Below are positions 9,843 to 17,751 of a stretch of 42,564 bases of DNA, in pieces. Origin of the DNA: Marivivens sp. (GTDB taxonomy: Bacteria > Pseudomonadota > Alphaproteobacteria > Rhodobacterales > Rhodobacteraceae); contig JAHEBR010000002.1 of assembly GCA_024642185.1 (NCBI GenBank), positions 1 to 42,564 of the forward strand. The letters are read 5' to 3'. Every line of letters begins with the position of its first letter. Position 1 is the stretch's first letter. Position numbers and translations under genes: made by a program. The notes under the pieces are model-generated. The model ran no database searches. It saw only the letters and a list, made by a program, of their open reading frames with translations, and was not told the DNA's origin.

Positions 9843-11501
9843 CTAGCGGTTGGCCCGCGCCAGAAGAAGCACGGCGACGAGGCCCACGAGCACGATCATC
9901 AGCGAGGCGGTCGAGGCTTCGGCGATCTTTTCCAGCGAGGCGCGCTCGTGGACGCGGGTTGCCAGCGTGTCATAGTTGAAGGGGCGCAGAAGGAGCGTTG
10001 CGGGAAGTTCCTTCACCGCGTCGACGAAAACCAGAAGCAGGGTCGAGGCGACCGAGGCGCGGATCATCGGCGCATAGACCCGGCGCAGGACGCCCCCTGC
10101 GCTTTGCCCCAAAGAGCGGGCCGCCATCGGCAGGCTCGGCGAGACACGGCCAAGTGCTGCGTCGGCCGCGCCTTGGGAAAGGGCGAAGAAGCGCACGACA
10201 TAGGCGATCACCAGCGCCGCGGCGCTTCCGGTGAGGATCAGACCCGGATCATAGCCAGTTGTTTCATATAGAAAATCTGCCACGCGATTATCCAGAGCGG
10301 CGAGCGGGACGAGAATGCCGAGGCCCAGAACAGCCCCCGGCGCAGCATAACCAATCGCGGTGATCGGCATCAGGATGCGCGGCAGGGCGCGGCCCGAGAG
10401 GCGCACACCGTAAACCATGAAAAGACCGCCCAGCACCGTCAGCACAGCGGCGATTCCGCCCACTGTGAGACTGTGACCTAACGCTTTCAGAATGCCCTTC
10501 GACACCCAGTCGGCGGGGTCGGTCGCATGGCTCGCCAAGACAGCCACCGGAATCAGAAATCCCGCAGCGAAGGGCAGAAAACAAGCCAGCGACGCCACCC
10601 AGCCGGCGAATGCGGGCAAGGGCGCGCCTGTCACCGGCCTGCGGCCACGGGCCGAGGAGAAGAACCGGCTCTTGCGGCGGCTGAACTTTTCCAGCGCCAC
10701 CAGAAGGATCACAAGGCCCAGAACGCAGGCCGCAATCTGGGCGGCACCGCCAAGGTTGCCGCCCTGAAGCCAGACCGAAAAGATGCCTGTGGTAAGCGTC
10801 TGGACGGCAAAGAAATCGACCGTGCCGAAATCATTGACTGTCTCCATCATCACTACTGCGACGCCAGCGACGATGGCTGGCCGCGCCAGCGGCAGGCCTA
10901 CGCGGAACAATCGCCCGATGGGACCGACCCCCAAGGCGCGGGCGACCTCGTATCCCGCCCCGCTTTGTTCGCGAAAGGCCGCGCGGGCAAGGACATAGAC
11001 ATAAGGGTAGAGCGCAGCACTCAGGACGACGATCGCCGCGCCGCGGGTGCGGATTGCAGGAAACCAATAGTCCTTGGCGCTTTCCCAGCCAAAGATCGAA
11101 CGCATCAGCGTCTGCACCGGCCCGGCATATTCGAGGAAATCCACAAGCGCGAACGCACCCACATAGGCCGGCACGGCGAGAGGCAGCAGAAGCGCCCACT
11201 CGAGCCATTTTCGGCCCGGGAACTGGTACATGACAACAAGCCACGCCGCCCCTGCCCCGACCATGGCAGTCAGAAGCCCTGTCGCCCCCATAAGAAGGCC
11301 CGTGTTGACCAGATAACGCGGCAGGGTCGTGGCCCAGAGGTGCGGCCAGATGTTGTCTGTCGGCGTCAGGGCAAACCAGATCACCGCAAGGATCGGCAAG
11401 ACCACAAGGGTCGCGATCAGCATCGCTCCGATTGACCAGAGCGAGGGAACCCACAGGCGGCGGCGCGGCGCGAGAAATATCTGACCAGTTTGCTCGGACA
11501 T
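9843..11501 (-). CDS. ABC transporter permease, iron(III)/thiamine type (FbpB-like, duplicated BPD domains)
   Basis: 552 aa, about 12 TM segments, two permease repeats including EAA-like motifs (YEVARALGVGPIGRLFRVGLPLARPAI; AARSLGQSAGGVLRRVYAPMIR). Confidence 0.88.
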   Translation of the reverse strand: MSEQTGQIFLAPRRRLWVPSLWSIGAMLIATLVVLPILAVIWFALTPTDNIWPHLWATTLPRYLVNTGLLMGATGLLTAMVGAGAAWLVVMYQFPGRKWLEWALLLPLAVPAYVGAFALVDFLEYAGPVQTLMRSIFGWESAKDYWFPAIRTRGAAIVVLSAALYPYVYVLARAAFREQSGAGYEVARALGVGPIGRLFRVGLPLARPAIVAGVAVVMMETVNDFGTVDFFAVQTLTTGIFSVWLQGGNLGGAAQIAACVLGLVILLVALEKFSRRKSRFFSSARGRRPVTGAPLPAFAGWVASLACFLPFAAGFLIPVAVLASHATDPADWVSKGILKALGHSLTVGGIAAVLTVLGGLFMVYGVRLSGRALPRILMPITAIGYAAPGAVLGLGILVPLAALDNRVADFLYETTGYDPGLILTGSAAALVIAYVVRFFALSQGAADAALGRVSPSLPMAARSLGQSAGGVLRRVYAPMIRASVASTLLLVFVDAVKELPATLLLRPFNYDTLATRVHERASLEKIAEASTASLMIVLVGLVAVLLLARANR

Positions 11502-11583
11502 AGCCTCTCGCCTAGCCGAAACCGGTTTCGCTGTCCAGAAAAGCCACTATAGTGCGCTGAAAAACAACGGCAGCCTAGGTTTC

Positions 11584-12459
11584 ATGCAGATCGTCTATCA
11601 TATCGGTGCAAACTGCACAGACGACGACCGGCTGTTGAAATCCCTATTGAAGAACGTTGATGCCTTCGCGTCCGAAGGAATAAAGGTGCCCGGCCCGGGC
11701 AAATACCGGCGCATACTCCGGGAAACCATCCAGAACCTGAACGGCGCGCAGCCCTCGCCGGATACGCGTGATATCCTGCTTGATGCGATCCTTGATGATG
11801 AGGCGGTCAACCGCCTGATCATGTCGCATAGCGCGTTTGTCTGCATTCCAAACCACATTTTTGAAGACGGGATCTTCTATGGTCGGGCTGAATCCAAGAT
11901 TGCCGGGCTCGTCAGTCTTTTTCCCGAAGACGAGATCGAACTGTTTTTGGGGATTCGCAATCCCGCGACATTTGTCCCGGCTGTGTTCACCGAAGCCAAG
12001 CACACCGACTTTGCCCAATTTCTTAGCGGAATCCCGCTGGATCAGATCCTCTGGTCGGATGTGGTTGCCCGGATCCGCGAGGCCGCGCCCAAGGCCTCTT
12101 TGACGGTCTGGTGCAACGAAGATACGCCGCTCATCTGGTCTCAGCTCGTTCGCGAGATTTCCGGCGTCGATCCGCTGGCAAAAATCACTGGCGGGTTTGA
12201 TCTTCTGGCCTCGATCATGGCCCCCGAAGGGATGAAGCGGTTCTTCGACTATCTCAAATCGCATCCACCTGCGACGGAGATTCAGAAAAGACGGATCATA
12301 GCGGCCTTTCTCGAGCGCTATGTGATCGAAGACGAGGTGATCGAAGAATTTGATCTGCCGGGCTGGACTGCAGACGTTGTCGATCACCTGACCGAGACCT
12401 ACGAGGAAGACATCTATCGCATTTCTCGGATGCCGGGCGTGAATTTCATCGCCCCCTGA
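11584..12459 (+). CDS. Conserved hypothetical protein
   Basis: 292-codon ORF with good coding bias and an acidic, soluble product (MQIVYHIGANCTDDDRLLKSLLKN...). No family recognised. Confidence 0.75.
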   Translation: MQIVYHIGANCTDDDRLLKSLLKNVDAFASEGIKVPGPGKYRRILRETIQNLNGAQPSPDTRDILLDAILDDEAVNRLIMSHSAFVCIPNHIFEDGIFYGRAESKIAGLVSLFPEDEIELFLGIRNPATFVPAVFTEAKHTDFAQFLSGIPLDQILWSDVVARIREAAPKASLTVWCNEDTPLIWSQLVREISGVDPLAKITGGFDLLASIMAPEGMKRFFDYLKSHPPATEIQKRRIIAAFLERYVIEDEVIEEFDLPGWTADVVDHLTETYEEDIYRISRMPGVNFIAP

Positions 12460-12462
12460 GGC

Positions 12463-12780
12463 TCAACTTCCCAAAAGCTTGAGCCCCACCCCGCCGATCA
12501 GGATAAGCCCGATGGCCCCCAACCGAAGGGCTGTGGCCGGCTCGTTGAAGAGGATCATTCCGACGATCACAGTGCCCGCCGTGCCAATCCCGGTCCAGAC
12601 CGCATAGGCCGTGCCGAGCGGCAGGGTCTTCATGGCGAAGCCGAGAAGCACAACGCTCACCCCCATGGCGGCGAAGGTGCCGACGGTCGGCCATAGGCGC
12701 GTGAACCCGTCGGTATATTTCATCCCGACCGCCCAGACGATCTCGAACAGACCGGCAAAGAACAGGGCGGTCCAGGCCAT
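12463..12780 (-). CDS. SMR family quaternary ammonium efflux / guanidinium exporter-like (SugE/Gdx)
   Basis: 105 aa, 4 TM, MAWTALFFAGLFEIVWAVGMKYTDGFTRLWP; AYAVWTGIGTAGTVIVGM. Confidence 0.92.
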   Translation of the reverse strand: MAWTALFFAGLFEIVWAVGMKYTDGFTRLWPTVGTFAAMGVSVVLLGFAMKTLPLGTAYAVWTGIGTAGTVIVGMILFNEPATALRLGAIGLILIGGVGLKLLGS

Positions 12781-12782
12781 GA

Positions 12783-13040
12783 TTACATCCCGAGCGCCGA
12801 GCGGTAGAGTTCGAGCACCGCTTCTTCCTCGGCCAGATCCTGTGCATCGCGTTTACGCATGGCGATGACCTTACGCATCACCTTGGTGTCATAGCCGCGC
12901 CCCTTGGCCTCGGCCATCACCTCTTTCTGGCCATCGGCGATGTCTTTCTTCTCGGCTTCAAGGCGCTCGTAACGCTCGATGAACTGGCGCAGCTCCTGCG
13001 CGGCAACGGTGGAAGTGGCGTCGGTCACGGCGTCAGACAT
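12783..13040 (-). CDS. GapR-like nucleoid protein (DUF2312)
   Basis: [49 protein letters not shown] is the characteristic DUF2312 sequence. Confidence 0.95.
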   Translation of the reverse strand: MSDAVTDATSTVAAQELRQFIERYERLEAEKKDIADGQKEVMAEAKGRGYDTKVMRKVIAMRKRDAQDLAEEEAVLELYRSALGM

Positions 13041-13158
13041 CTTGGGCTCCTTGTCAGCGGTTCAGACGTCCTCCCTAGCGATTGCCCCCGCCCCCTGCAA
13101 GGGTTCGGGCTTGCGCCTTTGCGGGCGAGAGATTAGGCGGGGCAAAACGGAGGATGAC

Positions 13159-13374
13159 ATGGACCTTCTTGTCTGGATTGGCGCGGCAATTTCGGCCCTC
13201 GGCCTTATCGGCATCGTCTATAGCATCGTTGCTGTGGCGAAGGCGCGCAAAGCCGGGCTTTCCGACGACGCGCTGCGCGCTCGCGTCTCGCGCATCCTGC
13301 CGATCAACCTTGGTTCGCTCTTTCTCAGCGTTATCGGCCTGATGATGGTCGTCGTCGGGGTGCTGCTCGGCTAG
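13159..13374 (+). CDS. Small membrane protein (71 aa)
   Basis: ATG at 13159 behind a purine-rich RBS; two TM helices. Confidence 0.7.
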   Translation: MDLLVWIGAAISALGLIGIVYSIVAVAKARKAGLSDDALRARVSRILPINLGSLFLSVIGLMMVVVGVLLG

Positions 13375-14726
13375 GCCGGCAGGCGATCAAGGGCCGCAAA
13401 ACCGCCTGCATAACGGATCGCCTGCGCCAAGAGAGGCGGCGGCGCCCAAATCGGGCTTTCGCGCGCCCAGCGCTCCATGTCTTTGCGCATCTGTAAAAGA
13501 CCCATCTCTCGCGCAACCGACATCGGCCCACCACGCCAGCGCGGAAAGCCAAGGCTGTGAACGGCAATCACATCGACATCGCCCGAGCTTTGAATCGCCC
13601 CAGACGAGACAAGCCTCGCCCCTTCGGCCATCATGGCCGCGACAATGCGGCGCTGTATCGCCACTGTATCCCTTCCGGCGGGACCAGCGGCATCGCCCCC
13701 GAAATACCCCTTGGCAAACCCGAAATTGACCAGAGCGATATCGATCCGTTCTTGTGTCACCCCAAGCGTCAGAAGATGCTTGGCTGCCTCTTCGAGAGCG
13801 CGACCCAGACGCAGCGCAATTTTTCCGGTCGTGTCTGGATCGAGCGCCCGCCGGCCATTCTGCCCTGTCGCAAAAAGGCGCTCGGATGCCTCGGCCTCAG
13901 CCTCTGCAATATGGCAAAGGGCTACGGACTGTGGATGGTCAGCACAATCCTTCAGCGCTTCGGCCTCGAAGGCCAGACCTATCTCGAACGGAAGTGTGAT
14001 CGCCGCTTCGATGCAATCGACGATCCGCTTTGGGGCGTTGAGCGGAGAGTTGGCGAGCACACCACGCCTCGCCTTGATCGCCTCGAAATAGGTGCGACCC
14101 TCGGCAAAGCCGTCACGTCTCTGAGCCGTCGATACAAGCGGCTCGTTATCTCGGTGCATTTGCAGGATCGTATCCTCCGCCGCCTCTTCAGGGCTCTGAT
14201 TTGCCAGCGCGTCAATCAAACCAGCTTGGCGTGCGGCAAAGGCGGGCATGGTGCGCCAATCAAGCAGCATCGAAAGGCTCATCTCGGCGCCGAGAAGTCG
14301 CGGCAGGCGCTGTGTGCCGCCCGCACCGGGGACAAGCCCCAGTTTCACCTGCGTCATGCCAAAACGCGCCGTCGGCGTTGCAACCCTGCGGTGGCACGCC
14401 AGGGCAAGCTCAAACCCTGCGCCAATCGTCCGTCCCTTGAGAGCTGCCACGACCGGAACCGTTGCCCCCTCGATACGCGCAGCCACCTCGGAGACAGTAG
14501 GCGCGTCGCCTTGAGTTGCGGCATCGGAAATCGGCAGGCCGATGCTGAAATCCATCCCCTGCCCTGCAACCACGATGCCTAAAACACCCTCATCCGACAG
14601 CAGGCTATCGAGACCCTGCATCAAGGCGCGGCGCATATCGTGATCGAGGGCATTGCCGGAGTCGCCAGCCATCACCAGATGGCCCACGCCCCTGTGACGC
14701 ATGATCCTGACCGGACCTCCCATCAC
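13371..14726 (-). CDS. Enoyl-CoA hydratase domain fused to 3-hydroxyacyl-CoA dehydrogenase C-terminal domain, NAD-binding domain absent
   Basis: Crotonase motif GRTIGAGFELALACHRRVATPTARFGMTQVKLGLVPGAGGTQRLPRLLG followed directly by 3HCDH C-terminal-like GKIALRLGRALEEAAKHLLTLGVTQERIDIALVNFGFAKGYFGGD. No GxGxxG Rossmann segment between them. Confidence 0.82.
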   Translation of the reverse strand: MMGGPVRIMRHRGVGHLVMAGDSGNALDHDMRRALMQGLDSLLSDEGVLGIVVAGQGMDFSIGLPISDAATQGDAPTVSEVAARIEGATVPVVAALKGRTIGAGFELALACHRRVATPTARFGMTQVKLGLVPGAGGTQRLPRLLGAEMSLSMLLDWRTMPAFAARQAGLIDALANQSPEEAAEDTILQMHRDNEPLVSTAQRRDGFAEGRTYFEAIKARRGVLANSPLNAPKRIVDCIEAAITLPFEIGLAFEAEALKDCADHPQSVALCHIAEAEAEASERLFATGQNGRRALDPDTTGKIALRLGRALEEAAKHLLTLGVTQERIDIALVNFGFAKGYFGGDAAGPAGRDTVAIQRRIVAAMMAEGARLVSSGAIQSSGDVDVIAVHSLGFPRWRGGPMSVAREMGLLQMRKDMERWARESPIWAPPPLLAQAIRYAGGFAALDRLPA

Positions 14727-14810
14727 TTTGCCCCTCGTCTTGCCACTACCTCGTGCCCATTTGGCCGCTGATTGCTCGGCGGGGCAAGATATAGATGCAA
14801 TAAGCGGGGA

Positions 14811-15134
14811 TCAGACGTTGGCCGGAACCGGACAGAACACTTCGTAGAGCCGTTCCAGGATCGGCCCAATGCGCTGGTCGGCAAGACGATAGCGGATCGT
14901 CCGCCCATCCCGGTCGCATTCGACCAGGCCTTCGGCGCGCATCCGTGCCAGCTGTCCAGATACGTAGGACTGGCTGGCGCCAAGCACCTCCTCAAGATCG
15001 CTCACACAGAGCTCTCCGGGCAGAAGCGCGCAAAGGATCCTGAGCCGCGCCGGATTTGACAAGACTTTCAAGACTTCTGCAGCTTCGTCGGCGGCTTCGT
15101 TCATGGCTTTGGCGGCGACTTCGGGATCTTGCAT
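14811..15134 (-). CDS. ArsR-family repressor, BigR/SqrR-like (persulfide-responsive type)
   Basis: VLKVLSNPARLRILCALLPGELCVSDLEEVLGASQSYVSGQLARMRAEGLVECDRDGRTIRYRL...YEVFCPVP. Cys35 and Cys101 sit at the BigR Cys42/Cys108 positions (66 residues apart). ATG at 15134. Confidence 0.88.
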   Translation of the reverse strand: MQDPEVAAKAMNEAADEAAEVLKVLSNPARLRILCALLPGELCVSDLEEVLGASQSYVSGQLARMRAEGLVECDRDGRTIRYRLADQRIGPILERLYEVFCPVPANV

Positions 15135-15161
15135 TCGGGGCCTACTGATCTCGATTTGTTT

Positions 15162-15183
15162 ATATTTCAATCTTGCAATGTAT
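15162..15183. promoter_or_regulatory. Candidate BigR/SqrR-type operator 1 (ATATT-N10-AATGTAT)
   Basis: ATATTTCAATCTTGCAATGTAT in the divergent sqrR/yeeE region. Overlaps a candidate -35 TTGCAA (15173-15178); -10 TATAAC (15195-15200), 16-nt spacer. Confidence 0.6.
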
Positions 15184-15201
15184 CGCAAGGCACTTATAAC
15201 T

Positions 15202-15228
15202 TGCCTCAAGAAGATTCGACTTGAGGCA
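15202..15228. repeat. Perfect 9-bp inverted repeat, possible leader hairpin
   Basis: TGCCTCAAG-AAGATTCGA-CTTGAGGCA just downstream of the candidate yeeE -10. Confidence 0.7.
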
Positions 15229-15416
15229 CATTTCTCCCCCAAAGGGCGTGGCTGTCTGCAAACTGTCACGATTTACCCGCAATCCGCAAGCCTGCGCCTG
15301 CGGCTAGGGAAGATTTGCCACAGGTCGGGCACTTCTCGCGCCCGTTGCCGGGCCTTGCCACATGGCGAGGTGCAGGTTTCAGGCGGTCTCGCCAAAGGAA
15401 GAATATCGGAAGACGA

Positions 15417-15842
15417 ATGCAACAAGAATGGATCTGGGGGCTCGCCGGAGGCGGCCTCATCGGGATCGCGGGAGCGGTCTATCTACTAATCAACGGGCGT
15501 ATCATGGGGGCCTCGGGCATCATTGGCAGCGTGGTCGATGGCACCGCAGGCAACCAGACATGGGAGCGGGTCTGGTTCATCGCAGGCCTATTCATCCTGC
15601 CGACCATCCTCTCTTACTGGGTAGGTCCGCGCGACAACTTCATCACCGACAACCTCTGGGCCATCGCCGCGGCGGGGATCCTCGTGGGCGTCGGCACGCG
15701 GCTGGCCAACGGCTGCACCTCGGGCCACGGCATCTGCGGCATGTCGCGCCTGTCGCTGCGGGGCTTTGTCGCCACAGTCTTTTATATCGGGGCCGGCGGC
15801 CTTTCGATCATCCTGTTCAAACATCTTCTGGGGGTCGTCTGA
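15417..15842 (+). CDS. YeeE/YedE family sulfur-compound transporter, N-half type
   Basis: MQQEWIWGLAGGGLIGIAGAVYLLINGRIMGASGI...LVGVGTRLANGCTSGHGICGMSRLSLRG (conserved Cys motif). Confidence 0.93.
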   Translation: MQQEWIWGLAGGGLIGIAGAVYLLINGRIMGASGIIGSVVDGTAGNQTWERVWFIAGLFILPTILSYWVGPRDNFITDNLWAIAAAGILVGVGTRLANGCTSGHGICGMSRLSLRGFVATVFYIGAGGLSIILFKHLLGVV

Positions 15843-16273
15843 TGCGCGGTCTGTTCGCTTTCATCGCCGGAGGCCTTTTCGGCGCCGGTCTTCTCGTCTC
15901 GGGCATGACCGATAGCCGCAAGGTTCAGGGCTGGCTCGATATTTTCGGCGAATGGGATCCGACCCTCGCCTTCGTTATGGGCGGGGCAATGCTGCCAATG
16001 GCAATCGCATGGCGGATCGCGCGCGGGCGCAATCCCGCGCTTGGCGGCCTCTTCCCGCCCAAGCCCGAACAGCGCGTCGGCCGCAACCTCGTCCTCGGCT
16101 CGATCCTCTTCGGCGCAGGCTGGGGGCTTGTCGGCCTCTGCCCCGGCCCCTCGGTCGCCTCGCTCTCTTATGGCGGCATAGGCGGGGTCGTGTTCATCCT
16201 TTCGATGTTCGGCGGTATGTGGGCCGCACCGATGGTGCGCTCAAGACTAGACGCGGCACTAGTCACGGCCTAA
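15842..16273 (+). CDS. YeeE/YedE family (DUF6691-like) sulfur transporter, C-half type
   Basis: FIAGGLFGAGLLVSGMTDSRKVQGWLDIFGEWDPTLAFVMGGAM...GAGWGLVGLCPGPSVASL; start overlaps the previous stop (ctgATGa). Confidence 0.93.
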   Translation: MRGLFAFIAGGLFGAGLLVSGMTDSRKVQGWLDIFGEWDPTLAFVMGGAMLPMAIAWRIARGRNPALGGLFPPKPEQRVGRNLVLGSILFGAGWGLVGLCPGPSVASLSYGGIGGVVFILSMFGGMWAAPMVRSRLDAALVTA

Positions 16274-16282
16274 AGATCGCGG

Positions 16283-16708
16283 ATGCAAATACGCCCGATC
16301 ACAGATAAATACGCAGTCTCGCCGCAGATTGATCCCGCCGATGTTCCGGCGATCAAGGCGGCGGGATTTACCACGGTCATCTGCAACCGCCCCGATGCCG
16401 AGGTTCCGATGGAGCTTCAGTCGGCCGTGATGCGCATTGCGGTGGAGGCGGCGGGGCTGACCTTCGTCGACATCCCCGTAAGCCATCAGACGCTCAACCT
16501 CGGCATGGTCGAGGCGCAATTCGCAGCGATCGACGCTTCGGCAGGACCGGTTTTGGCCTACTGCGCCTCGGGCAATCGCTGTTCGATCGTCTGGAGCCTT
16601 GGGCAGGCAGGCAAATTGCCGGTGGACGAGATTATCGCGACCGTAGCGCGGGCCGGATACGATCAGTCGGCCCTTCGGCCACAGCTGGAAGCGCTGTCGC
16701 GTCGTTAG
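16283..16708 (+). CDS. TIGR01244/DUF442 family sulfur transferase-phosphatase (rhodanese-like loop)
   Basis: ITDKYAVSPQIDPADVPAIKAAGFTTVICNRPDAE...GPVLAYCASGNRCSIVW (C-x4-R loop). Confidence 0.92.
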   Translation: MQIRPITDKYAVSPQIDPADVPAIKAAGFTTVICNRPDAEVPMELQSAVMRIAVEAAGLTFVDIPVSHQTLNLGMVEAQFAAIDASAGPVLAYCASGNRCSIVWSLGQAGKLPVDEIIATVARAGYDQSALRPQLEALSRR

Positions 16709-17688
16709 TCATCAAAGCCTTGGATCGGCGTTGGCTCTCCCAACGGGTCTTCGACTGTGTCGTCCGGCAGCCGCATCCGAGGGGCGTTGAAGTGTCCGCC
16801 TTCTTCCATCGCGATCTCGGGCCTTGGTTCGACCCGGACCGCCCGCATCCCTCCCGATTGCCCAAGCCGGCAATTTGCGATGCAGCTACCGTCTGATGCT
16901 TCAAGGCTGACAGCGCTGATATCCAGCTCCAAAAGCGGCAGCACCTGACCGACCTTCAACGTTTCCGCAATTGCCAGCGGCAACCGCAGGCGGCCAAGGA
17001 CCGCCTCGACCTCGGTCGGCGTCTGCATGACAACTTCGTTCATCTGTACCGGCCAGCCTGCACGGCCGCGACGCTCGGGGTGATCTTCTGGCGCGGCAAT
17101 GGCCACCGGTAAAGCAAAGGCGATTTCGCCCTGACGCCCGCCGGCCCCAAGATCGAGTGTCATGCGAAAGATTTTGTAGGCGCGCTCCGGCAATGCCAGG
17201 CGGAGCGCCATCACACCGGAAAACTTGCGCCCGACGGCGATCGTAGGAAACCAGTCCCCCGGCGAAGAGGTGCCGCAGTCGCGCTGAATGGCCGTCATGA
17301 GCCCCGTCAGGAACGGCTCGACTAGGGCGGCGTCAACTTCTGTCGGACTTCGGACTTCGGCGGTGACAGGTCTGATCCGGCCTGTGGTCATCATCTCCCC
17401 GGCAGCCGCCAAGACTTCAGGATCAGCGATGACGAGGCCGACCAGCCCTTCGGGCGCAACGAGTCCGATAAGGCAATGCCCCTTGCCCAGAGGAGAAACG
17501 AGATCGTCCAGCCCGCTTTGAGCGATCTCGACGCCGATCACGTCGATCTCTGCGCCAAAAACATCCCGCGAGGCCCGCGCGACTGCCATCCGCAAAGCGC
17601 GCATTGGCGTTTGCGAGCCGCCGCCTTCGGCCTGCGCAGGTTTTGCAAGCTTGCGCGCCAGTATTCCTGCACTTGCCGTGGACATCAC
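16705..17688 (-). CDS. FliM/FliN (SpoA)-family protein, stand-alone
   Basis: C-terminal SpoA-like segment (VQMNEVVMQTPTEVEAVLGRLRLPLAIAETLKVGQVLPL...SCIANCRLGQSGGMRAVRV); N-terminal CheC-like region. Confidence 0.75.
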   Translation of the reverse strand: MMSTASAGILARKLAKPAQAEGGGSQTPMRALRMAVARASRDVFGAEIDVIGVEIAQSGLDDLVSPLGKGHCLIGLVAPEGLVGLVIADPEVLAAAGEMMTTGRIRPVTAEVRSPTEVDAALVEPFLTGLMTAIQRDCGTSSPGDWFPTIAVGRKFSGVMALRLALPERAYKIFRMTLDLGAGGRQGEIAFALPVAIAAPEDHPERRGRAGWPVQMNEVVMQTPTEVEAVLGRLRLPLAIAETLKVGQVLPLLELDISAVSLEASDGSCIANCRLGQSGGMRAVRVEPRPEIAMEEGGHFNAPRMRLPDDTVEDPLGEPTPIQGFDD

Positions 17689-17751
17689 CCTGCCTTCCGC
17701 TGTCGTGCAGAAATTAGGACGTCGTTGCTAACAAATGATTGCCTGAGGCCG

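Noticed and set aside
10527-11435. 302-aa plus-strand ORF
   Set aside because: It is antisense to the ABC permease, and the Arg/Lys/Gln/Asp-rich product is typical of a shadow frame.
12460-12485. GGCTCAA...TTGAGCC inverted repeat between convergent genes
   Set aside because: It is only 7 bp with a 12-nt loop, largely inside the SMR coding end and without a convincing T-tract, so I did not call it a terminator.
13557-14582. 341-aa plus-strand ORF
   Set aside because: It is antisense to the crotonase-3HCDH gene, with no domain or plausible RBS.
14723-14995. 90-aa minus-strand ORF between the crotonase and ArsR genes
   Set aside because: It overlaps the 3' end of the ArsR coding region in another frame and has low-complexity shadow-frame composition.
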